From the NCBI RefSeq assembly GCF_017744115.1, contig NZ_JAGHQW010000053.1, positions 1-37,431 on the forward strand: 37,431 bases of DNA, given 5' to 3'. A program made the position numbers and the translations under genes. Source of the stretch: Salinisphaera sp. G21_0 (GTDB lineage Bacteria; Pseudomonadota; Gammaproteobacteria; Pseudomonadales; Endozoicomonadaceae). Positions 1 to 7,659 of this stretch are shown here, piece by piece (the stretch's first letter is position 1; every line of letters starts with the position of its first letter). Under the pieces are notes generated by a model. That model did not search any database. It was not told the origin of the DNA and was given only the letters and a program-made list of their open reading frames with translations.

Positions 1-82
1 TTTGTTGGAAGATTTGTTGGATGGGCGACAGAGTTATTTTTAAGGAAATGATTGTAAGTCGTTATATTTAAAGGGGTTTATC

Positions 83-159
83 TGGTCGGAGCGAGAGGAT
101 TTGAACCTCCGACCCCCACAACCCCATTGTGGTGCGCTACCAGGCTGCGCTACGCTCCG
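83..159 (-). tRNA. tRNA-Pro (anticodon GGG)
   Basis: On the reverse strand a 77-base cloverleaf can be folded. The acceptor stem is CGGAGCG/CGCTCCG. The D arm contains AGCCTGGTAGC. The anticodon stem CCACA/TGTGG encloses the loop ATGGGGT, giving anticodon GGG. The T arm is GGAGG-TTCAAAT-CCTCT and the 3' CCA is encoded. GGG reads the proline codon CCC (and CCU by wobble), and the sequence closely resembles the gammaproteobacterial proL-type tRNA. It is a single tRNA gene, with no partner tRNA in the flanking bases shown. Confidence 0.97.
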
Positions 160-202
160 ACACAAGAAGGGTAAAAAATGTGTTTCTTTTGCCCCTTCAG
201 GC

Positions 203-237
203 GCTGGGTATATTACCCTAAAAAACACTATTTGCAA
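203..237 (-). promoter_or_regulatory. Probable sigma-70 promoter of tRNA-Pro
   Basis: Reading the reverse strand, TTGCAA (232-237) is followed after 16 bases by TAATAT (210-215), close to the -35 and -10 consensus. It lies about 45 bases upstream of the tRNA 5' end, which suits a tRNA promoter with a short leader. No other gene starts on this strand here. Assigned by eye only. Confidence 0.5.
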
Positions 238-381
238 GCCCTCGCGCATTTCTTTTGCTTTTTTCTCTATCGAAAATACTATGATGCTGAATAGGCTTTT
301 TTTCTTCCTTCAGAGCCTTTACTGTCTAACCGTTTGTATTGCATAAAGTGGTTTTAACTTTTTCTGCTTTGGAGAGAATCA

Positions 382-1026
382 ATGCGTTTGATGCGAAACT
401 GGCTGCTGGGAAGCACCATCCTTTTTTTGACTACCCTGGCGAATGGTGCAGCGACAGAGTCAGCTGAAGCAGCAGAGAAGAAGATCGAAGCGTTTCAGGT
501 GGTTCTGGAAACCAGCAAAGGAGATATTGTTTTAATGTTGGCACCCGAAGAGGCTCCCGTCACCGTCAACAACTTTATCGAGTATGTTGAAAGTGGCTTC
601 TACAACGGCCTGGTATTCCACCGGGTGATTAATAACTTCATGATTCAGGGGGGAGGCTTTGCCGCGGATATGAGCCAGCGGGCCACCCGTGCTCCGATCA
701 AAAATGAGTCGCTGCTGAATCAGCGTCTGGAAAACAGTCGTGGCTCTATCGCCATGGCCAGAACCCAGATCGCTGATAGTGCAACCTCACAGTTTTTCAT
801 CAATCTCAAAGACAATGAATTTCTCAATGGTAAACCTTATAAGCCGGGTTATGCCGTTTTTGGCCATGTCATCAAAGGCATGGATGTGGTAGACAGTATT
901 GCCAGAGTAAAGACGGGTTATCGAGGCCCACACGGTGATGTACCCGTTGACTCCGTTATTATCAACAAAGCATATGTCGTGAAAGAGGGTGGCAGGTCGG
1001 TGAAAGCCGAGCCTGGGGCTTCCTGA
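382..1026 (+). CDS. ppiA: Periplasmic peptidyl-prolyl cis-trans isomerase, cyclophilin type (PpiA-like)
   Basis: Cyclophilins catalyse cis-trans isomerisation of Xaa-Pro bonds during protein folding. The 214-residue product starts with a Sec-type signal peptide (residues 1 to about 23, hydrophobic core LLGSTILFLTTLA), so it should act in the periplasm. Core motifs are intact: FHRVI (79-83, with the catalytic Arg81), NFMIQGGGF (85-93), SATSQFFINL, and GYAVFGHVIKGMDVVD near the C-terminus. The overall match to E. coli PpiA is strong. There is a short extension between the signal peptide and the domain, and a charged tail after it. A GGAGAG ribosome binding site precedes the ATG. tmcA begins 6 bases after the stop, so the two genes are probably co-transcribed. 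Confidence 0.93.
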   Translation: MRLMRNWLLGSTILFLTTLANGAATESAEAAEKKIEAFQVVLETSKGDIVLMLAPEEAPVTVNNFIEYVESGFYNGLVFHRVINNFMIQGGGFAADMSQRATRAPIKNESLLNQRLENSRGSIAMARTQIADSATSQFFINLKDNEFLNGKPYKPGYAVFGHVIKGMDVVDSIARVKTGYRGPHGDVPVDSVIINKAYVVKEGGRSVKAEPGAS

Positions 1027-1031
1027 TATCC

Positions 1032-3215
1032 ATGAGTAAACAGGCCATTTCTACCGCTTCTGAACTTGTTCGAGCGCTAAAATCAGTCGGCAGGCTGTCT
1101 GGTCATCGGCGTCTACTGGTATGTGCAGGCAATGCAGACTGGTGTAAGGCTCAAGTGGTGGAAATGGTACCAGCCCTGACAGGGGAGTCTGTTCTTCTGA
1201 TTGGAGCAGATTTGCCTGAGCTTGCAGTCTCAAATTCAGAAGTTATTGCGGCAAAACAGTGTCTGTCCCGGTTAGGCAGGGAGCATCAGAACATTATCTT
1301 TAATGCCCATGCAGGCTTTGATGTCGATGCGTTTGGTGCCATTAGTGGAACGTTAAGTGCCGGTGGCATTATGGTACTGTTAATACCGCCATTGGACCAA
1401 TGGCAATATTTCCACGACCCTGAACATCGCCGGATGCAGGTTTATCCTCAACAATTTGAGGATATCTCCGGACGATATTTGCAGCGCTTGTCGCAAATTA
1501 TTCAAGCCTCCAATCAGCTATCTCTCTTGACTCAGGGTGGGGTATTACGGATTCAGGAGGCTAAAAATAAGCCTGATAAAAAAACACCGGGTGACAAGGA
1601 CGAGACGGTCACCGCCCCCTGTAAAACCCGTTCACAAATGCGGGCGGTCCGGGGAATACACAAGGTGTTTCGTGGGCATCGCCGTCGCCCGTTGGTTCTG
1701 ACGGCCGATCGGGGCAGAGGTAAAAGTGCATCTCTGGGCATCGCAGCAGCACAGTTGTTGCTGGAAGGTGTTGAGCAGATAATCATAACTGCTCCGTCAA
1801 GAAATGCCGCAGAGGTGTTCTTTCACCATGCCGGGAAAGTGCTGGGTGAGGATCGTGCTGCTCTTTCAGGCAGACTTCAGTTTATCCCTCCGGACGATCT
1901 GGTTCAGGCACTGCCCGCAACCCAGTTACTACTGGTTGATGAGGCCGCTGCCATTCCCACACCCTTGCTGGAAAAAATGCTGACTCACTATAGCCGGATT
2001 GTCTATGCTACAACCATTCATGGTTACGAAGGAACCGGTCGGGGTTTTGCCATACGCTTCAGGAAGATTCTGGATAGCAAAACACCTCAGTGGCACGAGC
2101 TGAGAATGGCCGAGCCGATTCGCTGGCAGCCGGAAGACCCCCTGGAAGACTTTGTCTTCAGGGCGCTACTGCTCAATGCAGTGCCTGCTGCCATTGAAAA
2201 GCCAGAAAATATCCGTCCACAGCAATGCACTTTCAGGCAGATATCATCTGAAGAATTACTGTTCAATGAAGACTTGCTAACTCAGCTGTTTGGTTTGCTG
2301 GTTCTGGCTCATTACCAGACACGGCCGTTTGACCTGCGGCATCTGCTGGATGGTGGGAACATGGAGGTCTACGGTCTTTTTGATCGACAGCAACGGTTGA
2401 TTGCCGTGCTTCTGGCAGCCAGAGAGGGTGGCATTGACCCTGCACTGGTTGATGATATCTGGCTGGGCAGGCGCAGGGTTCGCGGACATTTGCTGCCGCA
2501 GTCACTGAGTAATCATCTGGGCTTACCGGAAGCTATCTTCCTGAAAGGACTCCGGGTTATCAGAATAGCGGTTCACCCTGATTGCCAGAGAGCAGGGCTG
2601 GGCAAAATGCTACTTGATAAACTCCAACAGGATGCCGCAAATAAGCATATTGATTACCTGGGCACACTGTTTGGTGCCACTGATGACCTTCTGAAGTTCT
2701 GGGGCGACTCTTGCTATGTACCTGTGCGGGTTGGTTTGTCCAGAGACGCCGCCAGTGGTACCCATTCTGCCATGATGCTCAAGCCACTATCGCGCACTGC
2801 AAAACGCCTGGTTGATCAGGCCCATAAGAAATGCCTGGCACAGCTGCGGTGGTTATTGATGGATGAACTCAAAGGGCTTGATGTTGAGGTGGTTGCTGCC
2901 ATCCTTGCCATGATGGTACCGATAATCAGGGGCAGTGATGATTATGCTTTGTCCGGCGATAATCAGCGTGAGCTGGTTTCCTTTACAGAGGGGCAGAGGC
3001 AATATGAGAATTGCATTGATGTCATCAAAAGAGTGACCTTTCAAATACTTGGGACGGGTGATATAGATGCTGTGGATGCAAGGCTGCTGGTCACTCGAGT
3101 GATCCAGAATCACCCCTGGCATCAGGTGGTTGCAGCCTGCAGTTTTTCCGGAGAAAAGCAGGCCCGGCAACGTTTGAGAGAGGTGATTTCTGTGAACAGC
3201 AGGCAGCATTTATAG
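1032..3215 (+). CDS. tmcA: tRNA(Met) cytidine acetyltransferase TmcA
   Basis: TmcA makes N4-acetylcytidine at the wobble base C34 of elongator tRNA-Met, using acetyl-CoA and ATP (or GTP) hydrolysis. The 727-residue product has the family order: an N-terminal domain, an RNA-helicase-like P-loop module with Walker A TADRGRGKS (about 222-230) and the characteristic DEAAAIP box (about 302-308), then a GNAT acetyltransferase domain with the acetyl-CoA loop QRAGLGKM (about 518-525), and a C-terminal tRNA-binding tail. It is slightly longer than the E. coli protein (about 671 residues). The gene follows ppiA by 6 bases, with no strong Shine-Dalgarno sequence, suggesting translational coupling. Function in the cytoplasm is well supported by family membership. 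Confidence 0.96.
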   Translation: MSKQAISTASELVRALKSVGRLSGHRRLLVCAGNADWCKAQVVEMVPALTGESVLLIGADLPELAVSNSEVIAAKQCLSRLGREHQNIIFNAHAGFDVDAFGAISGTLSAGGIMVLLIPPLDQWQYFHDPEHRRMQVYPQQFEDISGRYLQRLSQIIQASNQLSLLTQGGVLRIQEAKNKPDKKTPGDKDETVTAPCKTRSQMRAVRGIHKVFRGHRRRPLVLTADRGRGKSASLGIAAAQLLLEGVEQIIITAPSRNAAEVFFHHAGKVLGEDRAALSGRLQFIPPDDLVQALPATQLLLVDEAAAIPTPLLEKMLTHYSRIVYATTIHGYEGTGRGFAIRFRKILDSKTPQWHELRMAEPIRWQPEDPLEDFVFRALLLNAVPAAIEKPENIRPQQCTFRQISSEELLFNEDLLTQLFGLLVLAHYQTRPFDLRHLLDGGNMEVYGLFDRQQRLIAVLLAAREGGIDPALVDDIWLGRRRVRGHLLPQSLSNHLGLPEAIFLKGLRVIRIAVHPDCQRAGLGKMLLDKLQQDAANKHIDYLGTLFGATDDLLKFWGDSCYVPVRVGLSRDAASGTHSAMMLKPLSRTAKRLVDQAHKKCLAQLRWLLMDELKGLDVEVVAAILAMMVPIIRGSDDYALSGDNQRELVSFTEGQRQYENCIDVIKRVTFQILGTGDIDAVDARLLVTRVIQNHPWHQVVAACSFSGEKQARQRLREVISVNSRQHL

Positions 3216-3280
3216 TGCCTGCTTCAATACTTATCTGCACCAACTGGGTGCTTTCCCATGAACCTGATGGAGCATAAATA

Positions 3281-3523
3281 ATGGATCGGTTTACTGTGTT
3301 TGGTCGTCCTGGCTGTGGATTCTGTGTACGTGCCAAACAGCTGCTGGAGATGAAAGGTTTGCCTTTCAAATACGTTGATATCTACGAAGAGGGGATCAGT
3401 AAGGCTGACCTGTCCAAGACCGTCGGCAAGGAAGTGGAAACGGTTCCCCAGATTTTTCATGGTCAGCAGTACGTTGGCGGTTATACGGACCTGGAAGCTT
3501 ATCTCAGGGAAAAAGACGGCTAG
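3281..3523 (+). CDS. Glutaredoxin, dithiol type
   Basis: A small cytoplasmic thiol-disulfide oxidoreductase that uses glutathione to reduce protein disulfides. The 80-residue product is one thioredoxin-fold domain. It has the redox centre CGFC (residues 12-15), the cis-proline signature TVPQIF (54-59) that binds glutathione, and the GGYTD loop (66-70). Length and motifs fit the GrxA/GrxC group; the CGFC centre differs from the commoner CPYC. A GGAG ribosome binding site lies 8 bases before the ATG. The stop codon overlaps the end of the convergent tus-like gene by 4 bases, so the two share their 3' ends. Confidence 0.92.
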   Translation: MDRFTVFGRPGCGFCVRAKQLLEMKGLPFKYVDIYEEGISKADLSKTVGKEVETVPQIFHGQQYVGGYTDLEAYLREKDG

Positions 3524-4416
3524 GCATAACGGTAAATTCTTGAATAGGGATTGTCGTTAATTTTAACCAGGCGGGCATCACTGCGCTGCAGTCTTTCCTG
3601 TCTGGCAGACGGGTCATAGGGGCGAATCCGGTTAAACTCCGGTAACGGCTCTCCCGGCTGCAGCTGAATGAACAGGGGGAGTGGCGAGTTAATCTGTGCC
3701 GGATACTGTTTTTTCAGTACCGGGTCCGCCTGCCTGAGCGCCTGAATATCCTTTGGCCAGGTAATATTGGCCCTCAGGTGGGGAGCCAGTATACGCTTGA
3801 TCACTACCACTTCTTTGGCGGGCATTTTCTCCAGCAGGCCAATGTCTTCATTAACGGCGACGGAGGCTATGTATTTCTTCCTGAAATGGTCAATCGCTTC
3901 TTCGGCGGTCAGCCTGACCGTGCCACTGTGACTTGCAGCCCAACTGAAACCAACCCGTCTCGGGGGCTCTGGAAAGAGCTTGAGTTGCCGGTAACATTGC
4001 ACAAAGTGCAGGTGTTTGACCTGCAGCCCTCCCAGTAAACCATCCCGCAAATCATCGGATGCCTGTTCAATGGCCTCGATGCTGTCGCCAAACAGCTTGC
4101 GAAAGTTGGCCATCGCCGTTTTAAACTGATCACGACAGAGGTTCAGATCTTCGCCCAGTTGTAAGGTCTGCTCAGAAACGCCGACCAATCCGGTTAAGCG
4201 GGCGGTCTCCTGCTTGTTCTGCTCTTCGATATAGGTCAGTCGGGTGGCAATACCTGCTGCCAGGGCACGGTGGTTTGTGGATTCGGATTCCGTCTCCATG
4301 ATCCAGATGGGTAAGCCATGGTCCGATTCAATGGCTTCCCGGAATAAGCGATTCAGTTCAACCAGTTGAATAAGCGCATCCCTTACGGCGATTCGTGCTG
4401 CGGTTTCTTTACTCAT
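3520..4416 (-). CDS. tus: Tus-like DNA replication terminus site-binding protein
   Basis: Tus binds Ter sites and blocks replication forks from one side. The 298-residue product has about the length of E. coli Tus (309) and aligns with it by eye across the C-terminal half. A segment YRQLKLFPEPPRRVGFSWA corresponds to the Tus stretch YRTLTVLHDPATLRFGWA, and the later NSPLPLFIQLQ corresponds to the Tus CPTPLIALIN region. The N-terminal half is helical and weakly similar. The reading frame stays open upstream to 4578, but that would overlap pdxH by 134 bases. The ATG at 4416 (MSKETAARIAVRD) leaves a 28-base gap after pdxH and restores family length. Identification rests on remembered sequence and would benefit from a profile search. 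I could find no Ter-like site nearby. Confidence 0.78.
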   Translation of the reverse strand: MSKETAARIAVRDALIQLVELNRLFREAIESDHGLPIWIMETESESTNHRALAAGIATRLTYIEEQNKQETARLTGLVGVSEQTLQLGEDLNLCRDQFKTAMANFRKLFGDSIEAIEQASDDLRDGLLGGLQVKHLHFVQCYRQLKLFPEPPRRVGFSWAASHSGTVRLTAEEAIDHFRKKYIASVAVNEDIGLLEKMPAKEVVVIKRILAPHLRANITWPKDIQALRQADPVLKKQYPAQINSPLPLFIQLQPGEPLPEFNRIRPYDPSARQERLQRSDARLVKINDNPYSRIYRYA

Positions 4417-4444
4417 AACGTGCCCATAAAATACTGACGGGATT

Positions 4445-5092
4445 TCAGGGAGAAAGGCGGTCGACTTGCCAGTCACAGCCATTCTCTGCGGACAACCGGG
4501 TGTATTGAAAGCGATCGTGCAGGCGATTTGGGCGACCTTGCCAGAATTCAATGCTCTCCGGCACGACGCGATAGCCACCCCAGAAATCGGGCAGAGGCAC
4601 TTTTCCTTCCCTGAATTTGCGTTTCATCTCTTCCAGTTTCAACTCCAGAACCTTTCGTCCGGTAATGACTGAGCTTTGCTGTGATACCCAGGCACCGAGC
4701 TGACTGCCATGAGGGCGGCTGGTAAAGTAACGCAGTGATTCAGCCGTGGAAATTTTTTCTGCCTTGCCCTGGATGACCACCTGTCGTTCAAGGGCCACCC
4801 AGGGAAACATAATGGCAACGTGGGGATTGCTGGTAATATCCCTGGCTTTATTACTGCTGTAGTTGGTGAAAAAGACAAAACCGGATTGGTCGAAATACTT
4901 GAGGAGTACCGTTCTCAGGGATGGCATACCTGATGCCGAAACGGTGGCAAGGCTCATGGCATTGGGTTCGGCCAGCTGAGCGTGCTGAGCCTGCTTGAAC
5001 CAGAGCTCAAACTGGTCAAAGGGGCTGGTTTTCAGGTTGTCCCGACTGAGCCCTGCCTGAGTGTACTCTTCTCTTAAATGGCTGATATCCAT
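4445..5092 (-). CDS. pdxH: Pyridoxamine 5'-phosphate oxidase PdxH
   Basis: This FMN enzyme oxidises pyridoxine or pyridoxamine 5'-phosphate to pyridoxal 5'-phosphate, the last step of vitamin B6 synthesis and salvage. The 215-residue product has normal length. It shows family motifs in order: [10 protein letters not shown] at the N-terminus, [60 protein letters not shown], and the C-terminal FWGGYRV and [14 protein letters not shown], which contribute to FMN and substrate binding. The downstream tus-like gene begins 28 bases after the stop on the same strand, so the pair may be an operon. Nothing is missing from the catalytic core. Confidence 0.96.
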   Translation of the reverse strand: MDISHLREEYTQAGLSRDNLKTSPFDQFELWFKQAQHAQLAEPNAMSLATVSASGMPSLRTVLLKYFDQSGFVFFTNYSSNKARDITSNPHVAIMFPWVALERQVVIQGKAEKISTAESLRYFTSRPHGSQLGAWVSQQSSVITGRKVLELKLEEMKRKFREGKVPLPDFWGGYRVVPESIEFWQGRPNRLHDRFQYTRLSAENGCDWQVDRLSP

Positions 5093-5196
5093 GGCGGCAC
5101 TGTACTGTTAAATAATTTTTTATTTTAACCGCGTCACAGCATTCTTTACAGTGTTCAGCGTCTGTAGAAATGTGGAAGGTATTTCAGGACAATTCC

Positions 5197-5769
5197 TTAG
5201 AGGCTGTCCGGCTGTTCCCCGGGGTTTATATTGAAATGCCGGTCACTGGCTTTTATGAATTCAAGTAACTGTTGCTCAAATCCGTCACCATAGTTGCTAA
5301 TCATCAGTGAATTCAGTGGATAGCCGCATACGGTGGATGATATTCGGGTGTTTTCTGAAAAACAAAAGCACTTTTTACCCAGTGTCAGAGCGGTTGCCAG
5401 TTCGAAGCCCGCACCTGTGGACGGGTAAGTCAAATCCCAGAGGCAGAATCGGGCGTTTCTTAAACTGTCCAGTCCCCAGTAGTAGCAGGCCAGCTCTTTA
5501 TGCAGCTCATTGGGATCAGACGCACGAAAAGGATATAGCTTATTGACCTGTTCTTCGGTACTGAGCTTGAGAAACTTTTCAGGGATATTGGTTATGGATG
5601 CTGCTGATCGACTGTGCAGCTTGTCATCCAGAACAACATCTGCATGGCATTGATAACCATAGTTTCTGAGCAACTCACAGATATGTATCGCACGGTCAAT
5701 AATTTCCCGGGCCTGAGTTTTTGACCGGCTGGTTACACTGGCACCGTAAAAGACGACACAATCCTTCAT
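5197..5769 (-). CDS. Nucleoside 2-deoxyribosyltransferase-like (DNPH1/Rcl-type) protein
   Basis: The 190-residue product has the layout of the nucleoside 2-deoxyribosyltransferase superfamily, whose members cleave or exchange the N-glycosidic bond of deoxynucleosides or their 5'-monophosphates. The start VVFYGASVTSRSK fits the substrate-binding first strand and loop. The central CLWDLTYPSTGAGFELATAL (109-128) corresponds to the family signature with an Asp (112), PS-G-G and the nucleophilic Glu (123), followed by GKKCFCF. Whether the substrate is a free nucleoside or a nucleotide cannot be read from the sequence. It sits between pdxH and gsk on the same strand but with gaps of about 100 bases. 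A role in purine or pyrimidine salvage beside gsk is an inference. Confidence 0.68.
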   Translation of the reverse strand: MKDCVVFYGASVTSRSKTQAREIIDRAIHICELLRNYGYQCHADVVLDDKLHSRSAASITNIPEKFLKLSTEEQVNKLYPFRASDPNELHKELACYYWGLDSLRNARFCLWDLTYPSTGAGFELATALTLGKKCFCFSENTRISSTVCGYPLNSLMISNYGDGFEQQLLEFIKASDRHFNINPGEQPDSL

Positions 5770-5883
5770 TGCGGTTTCTCTGGCATAGGGTGATCGAACA
5801 ACTATAGCAGCTGACAGTTGACAGCCAGGTAGAAAAACGATGCCGTTGATCCTGGCACCGTTAAAAGGAGAGGATATGGTCGT

Positions 5884-7182
5884 TTACTGGTCCCAGTAGC
5901 TGTCTTCCAGGCTCATCTCCCGTTCCGGCAATGCCCTGGACAGACGGGGAGAGCTTTGTGCCAGCACTTCAAAACTGACCCGGTTGGCGTACTTGCAAAC
6001 CTGGGCAAAGGATGAGTAAGTAACCCAGGGCTTATTATGCTTGCTTGAGGTTGGTAATACCTGACGGTGATAGTAGTTTGCAGCCATATCGTGAATAAGT
6101 GCTGCCAATGCACCGTCGCCTGCACCGTTCGTGTTTTTTATGTTTTTTGGGCCGCCAAGATAGGGGCTGATGTGTGAGTATACTTTCAGTGGTTCTTCAC
6201 AGTGAGCGCGAAGCAGAGGGCGGCTGAATTCATACCTGTTGAAATCACTGATCGCTCCGGAACGGATAGGATTGTCAGTTTCCCTGGCCAACGCTGTTTC
6301 AGTATAACCACTTAAATAAAGACCTTCAGCGCCAGCCGTCAGTAACACCATATCAACCCATTGCAGCATATGCTCAGATGCTGACAGGGGGTCCGGTTCT
6401 CCGGTCAATGCCTCGGCTTCTTCTTCGTTCATGGCGGCAATGGTGACATAGTCATTTAGGAACTCGATCAGTGGTTGCTTGATGGCATTGACCAGTCCAC
6501 GGGTGCCCAATGTCAAAATGACCGGTACTTCATGTTTTTTTGCCAGCTGTGCTGCTTTTACCATGGCGTGATAAATTGGCAGGGAAGGATTCGCCAGCGT
6601 GTAAGCGCTTAGCGCCAGGCCTGAGGATTCGGCGATGATTGTTTCATCGATAAACTCGGGACTGAGCTGATTCATAAAACCGGGGCTGATACCGAAGGTA
6701 CGCTCACCATCTTCCGTAATCAGCGCAAAGCATCGGCCAATAGGGCCGTCAACCGGCTGAAGCCAGGTAAGATCGACTTTACTGCTGGTATTGCAGAGGT
6801 AGCGATACGCGTAGTCACCCACCTGGATGTTCTTGCTCATAACGCCAAATTGAACGGAACGATCATCTGCCAGCACCGAATAATTATGAAGCGTGTTACC
6901 GATGGTGCCACCGGCAAACTGGTCTTCAATAAGCTGCTGCTCGTTAAGAAAACAGTACAGACGATTGGCCTGGTCGTTATCTATCCATTGAGAGGCACCT
7001 TTATCGAGGCCAAAATCCCGTAGTACTGAGTCATCGACTCGGGCAGTAATATCCACCAGGTTCTGGTCAATACCACAGATATAGGTGTTGGCCTGGCCAA
7101 ACACTGAGCTTTCCATATCGAAGCGATTGTGGGTATTGACCGGGAAGTAATGCTTGATCTTTCGTCGGCCGGGGAATTTCAT
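5884..7182 (-). CDS. gsk: Inosine-guanosine kinase Gsk
   Basis: Gsk phosphorylates guanosine and inosine to GMP and IMP in purine salvage. The 432-residue protein is a PfkB/ribokinase-family kinase that matches E. coli Gsk nearly end to end by eye. It starts MKFPGRRKIKHYFPVN and includes FAGGTIGNTLHNYSVLADD, DYAYRYLCNTSSKVD, GPIGRCFALI and AMNEEEAEALTGE. The C-terminal NTNGAGDGALAALIHD carries the PfkB GAGD anion hole, with catalytic Asp about residue 356. It ends with LPEREMSLEDSYW as in the family. There is no clear Shine-Dalgarno sequence before the ATG, but the conserved N-terminus fixes the start. A 400-base gap separates it from the divergent protease gene. Confidence 0.96.
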   Translation of the reverse strand: MKFPGRRKIKHYFPVNTHNRFDMESSVFGQANTYICGIDQNLVDITARVDDSVLRDFGLDKGASQWIDNDQANRLYCFLNEQQLIEDQFAGGTIGNTLHNYSVLADDRSVQFGVMSKNIQVGDYAYRYLCNTSSKVDLTWLQPVDGPIGRCFALITEDGERTFGISPGFMNQLSPEFIDETIIAESSGLALSAYTLANPSLPIYHAMVKAAQLAKKHEVPVILTLGTRGLVNAIKQPLIEFLNDYVTIAAMNEEEAEALTGEPDPLSASEHMLQWVDMVLLTAGAEGLYLSGYTETALARETDNPIRSGAISDFNRYEFSRPLLRAHCEEPLKVYSHISPYLGGPKNIKNTNGAGDGALAALIHDMAANYYHRQVLPTSSKHNKPWVTYSSFAQVCKYANRVSFEVLAQSSPRLSRALPEREMSLEDSYWDQ

Positions 7183-7659
7183 GAAAGCAAAGAAAATGAA
7201 GTATCAGGAAGGGATGCTGATTATTCATGAAAAAACAATGAAAAACCAGTGCAATCCTGCAAAGTCTTCCTTGATAAAACCGGGTAAAGTACTTTGGGAA
7301 AGCCAAAGTAACCGGGTGAATTTATTGCCCTGTTTATGGAAATCTTGAGGTAAGTTCCACATGTTTCAAGTATCCATGATCGTAAAGCAAGTTAAAATTG
7401 TTACTCATATCCGTTTTTTTATGAGATCAATTAATAGTGTCACAGGTATCATCTGTTGTTCATGATCGACGATTCTTAAAGCCACTGCATTGAAAACGGT
7501 GCATTGCTGTTGTAGTCCAAACGAAGATGCGCCATGCTGACATTCAGTGCATTGATTTAGTAATGTAAGAAAATGCGGATAGTTGGTGATTTGTCGGCAA
7601 GCCGAATAAAACAGGATAGATCAAAAGATTGTATGATGTTCCGGACAGTGAAAGCTGAT
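7183..7659. other. Intergenic region between divergent gsk and protease genes
   Basis: About 470 bases with no convincing gene. It must hold the promoters of both divergent genes, but no strong -35/-10 pair stands out by eye; TTGAAA near 7490 is the best -35-like element and lacks a good partner. An open frame extends the protease upstream to 7573 but is not favoured as coding. No RNA gene or repeat was recognised. Confidence 0.5.

Noticed and set aside
45-62. ATGATTGTAAGTCGT as a Ter-like site
   Set aside because: It shares only a few bases with the E. coli Ter core (GTTGTAAC) and lacks the critical C; no other candidate was seen near the tus-like gene.
40-249. Reading frames across the tRNA gene
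   Set aside because: They lie over a tRNA and its promoter and have no coding character.
4417-4578. Longer N-terminus for the Tus-like protein
   Set aside because: It would overlap pdxH by 134 bases and exceed the family length; the ATG at 4416 fits better.
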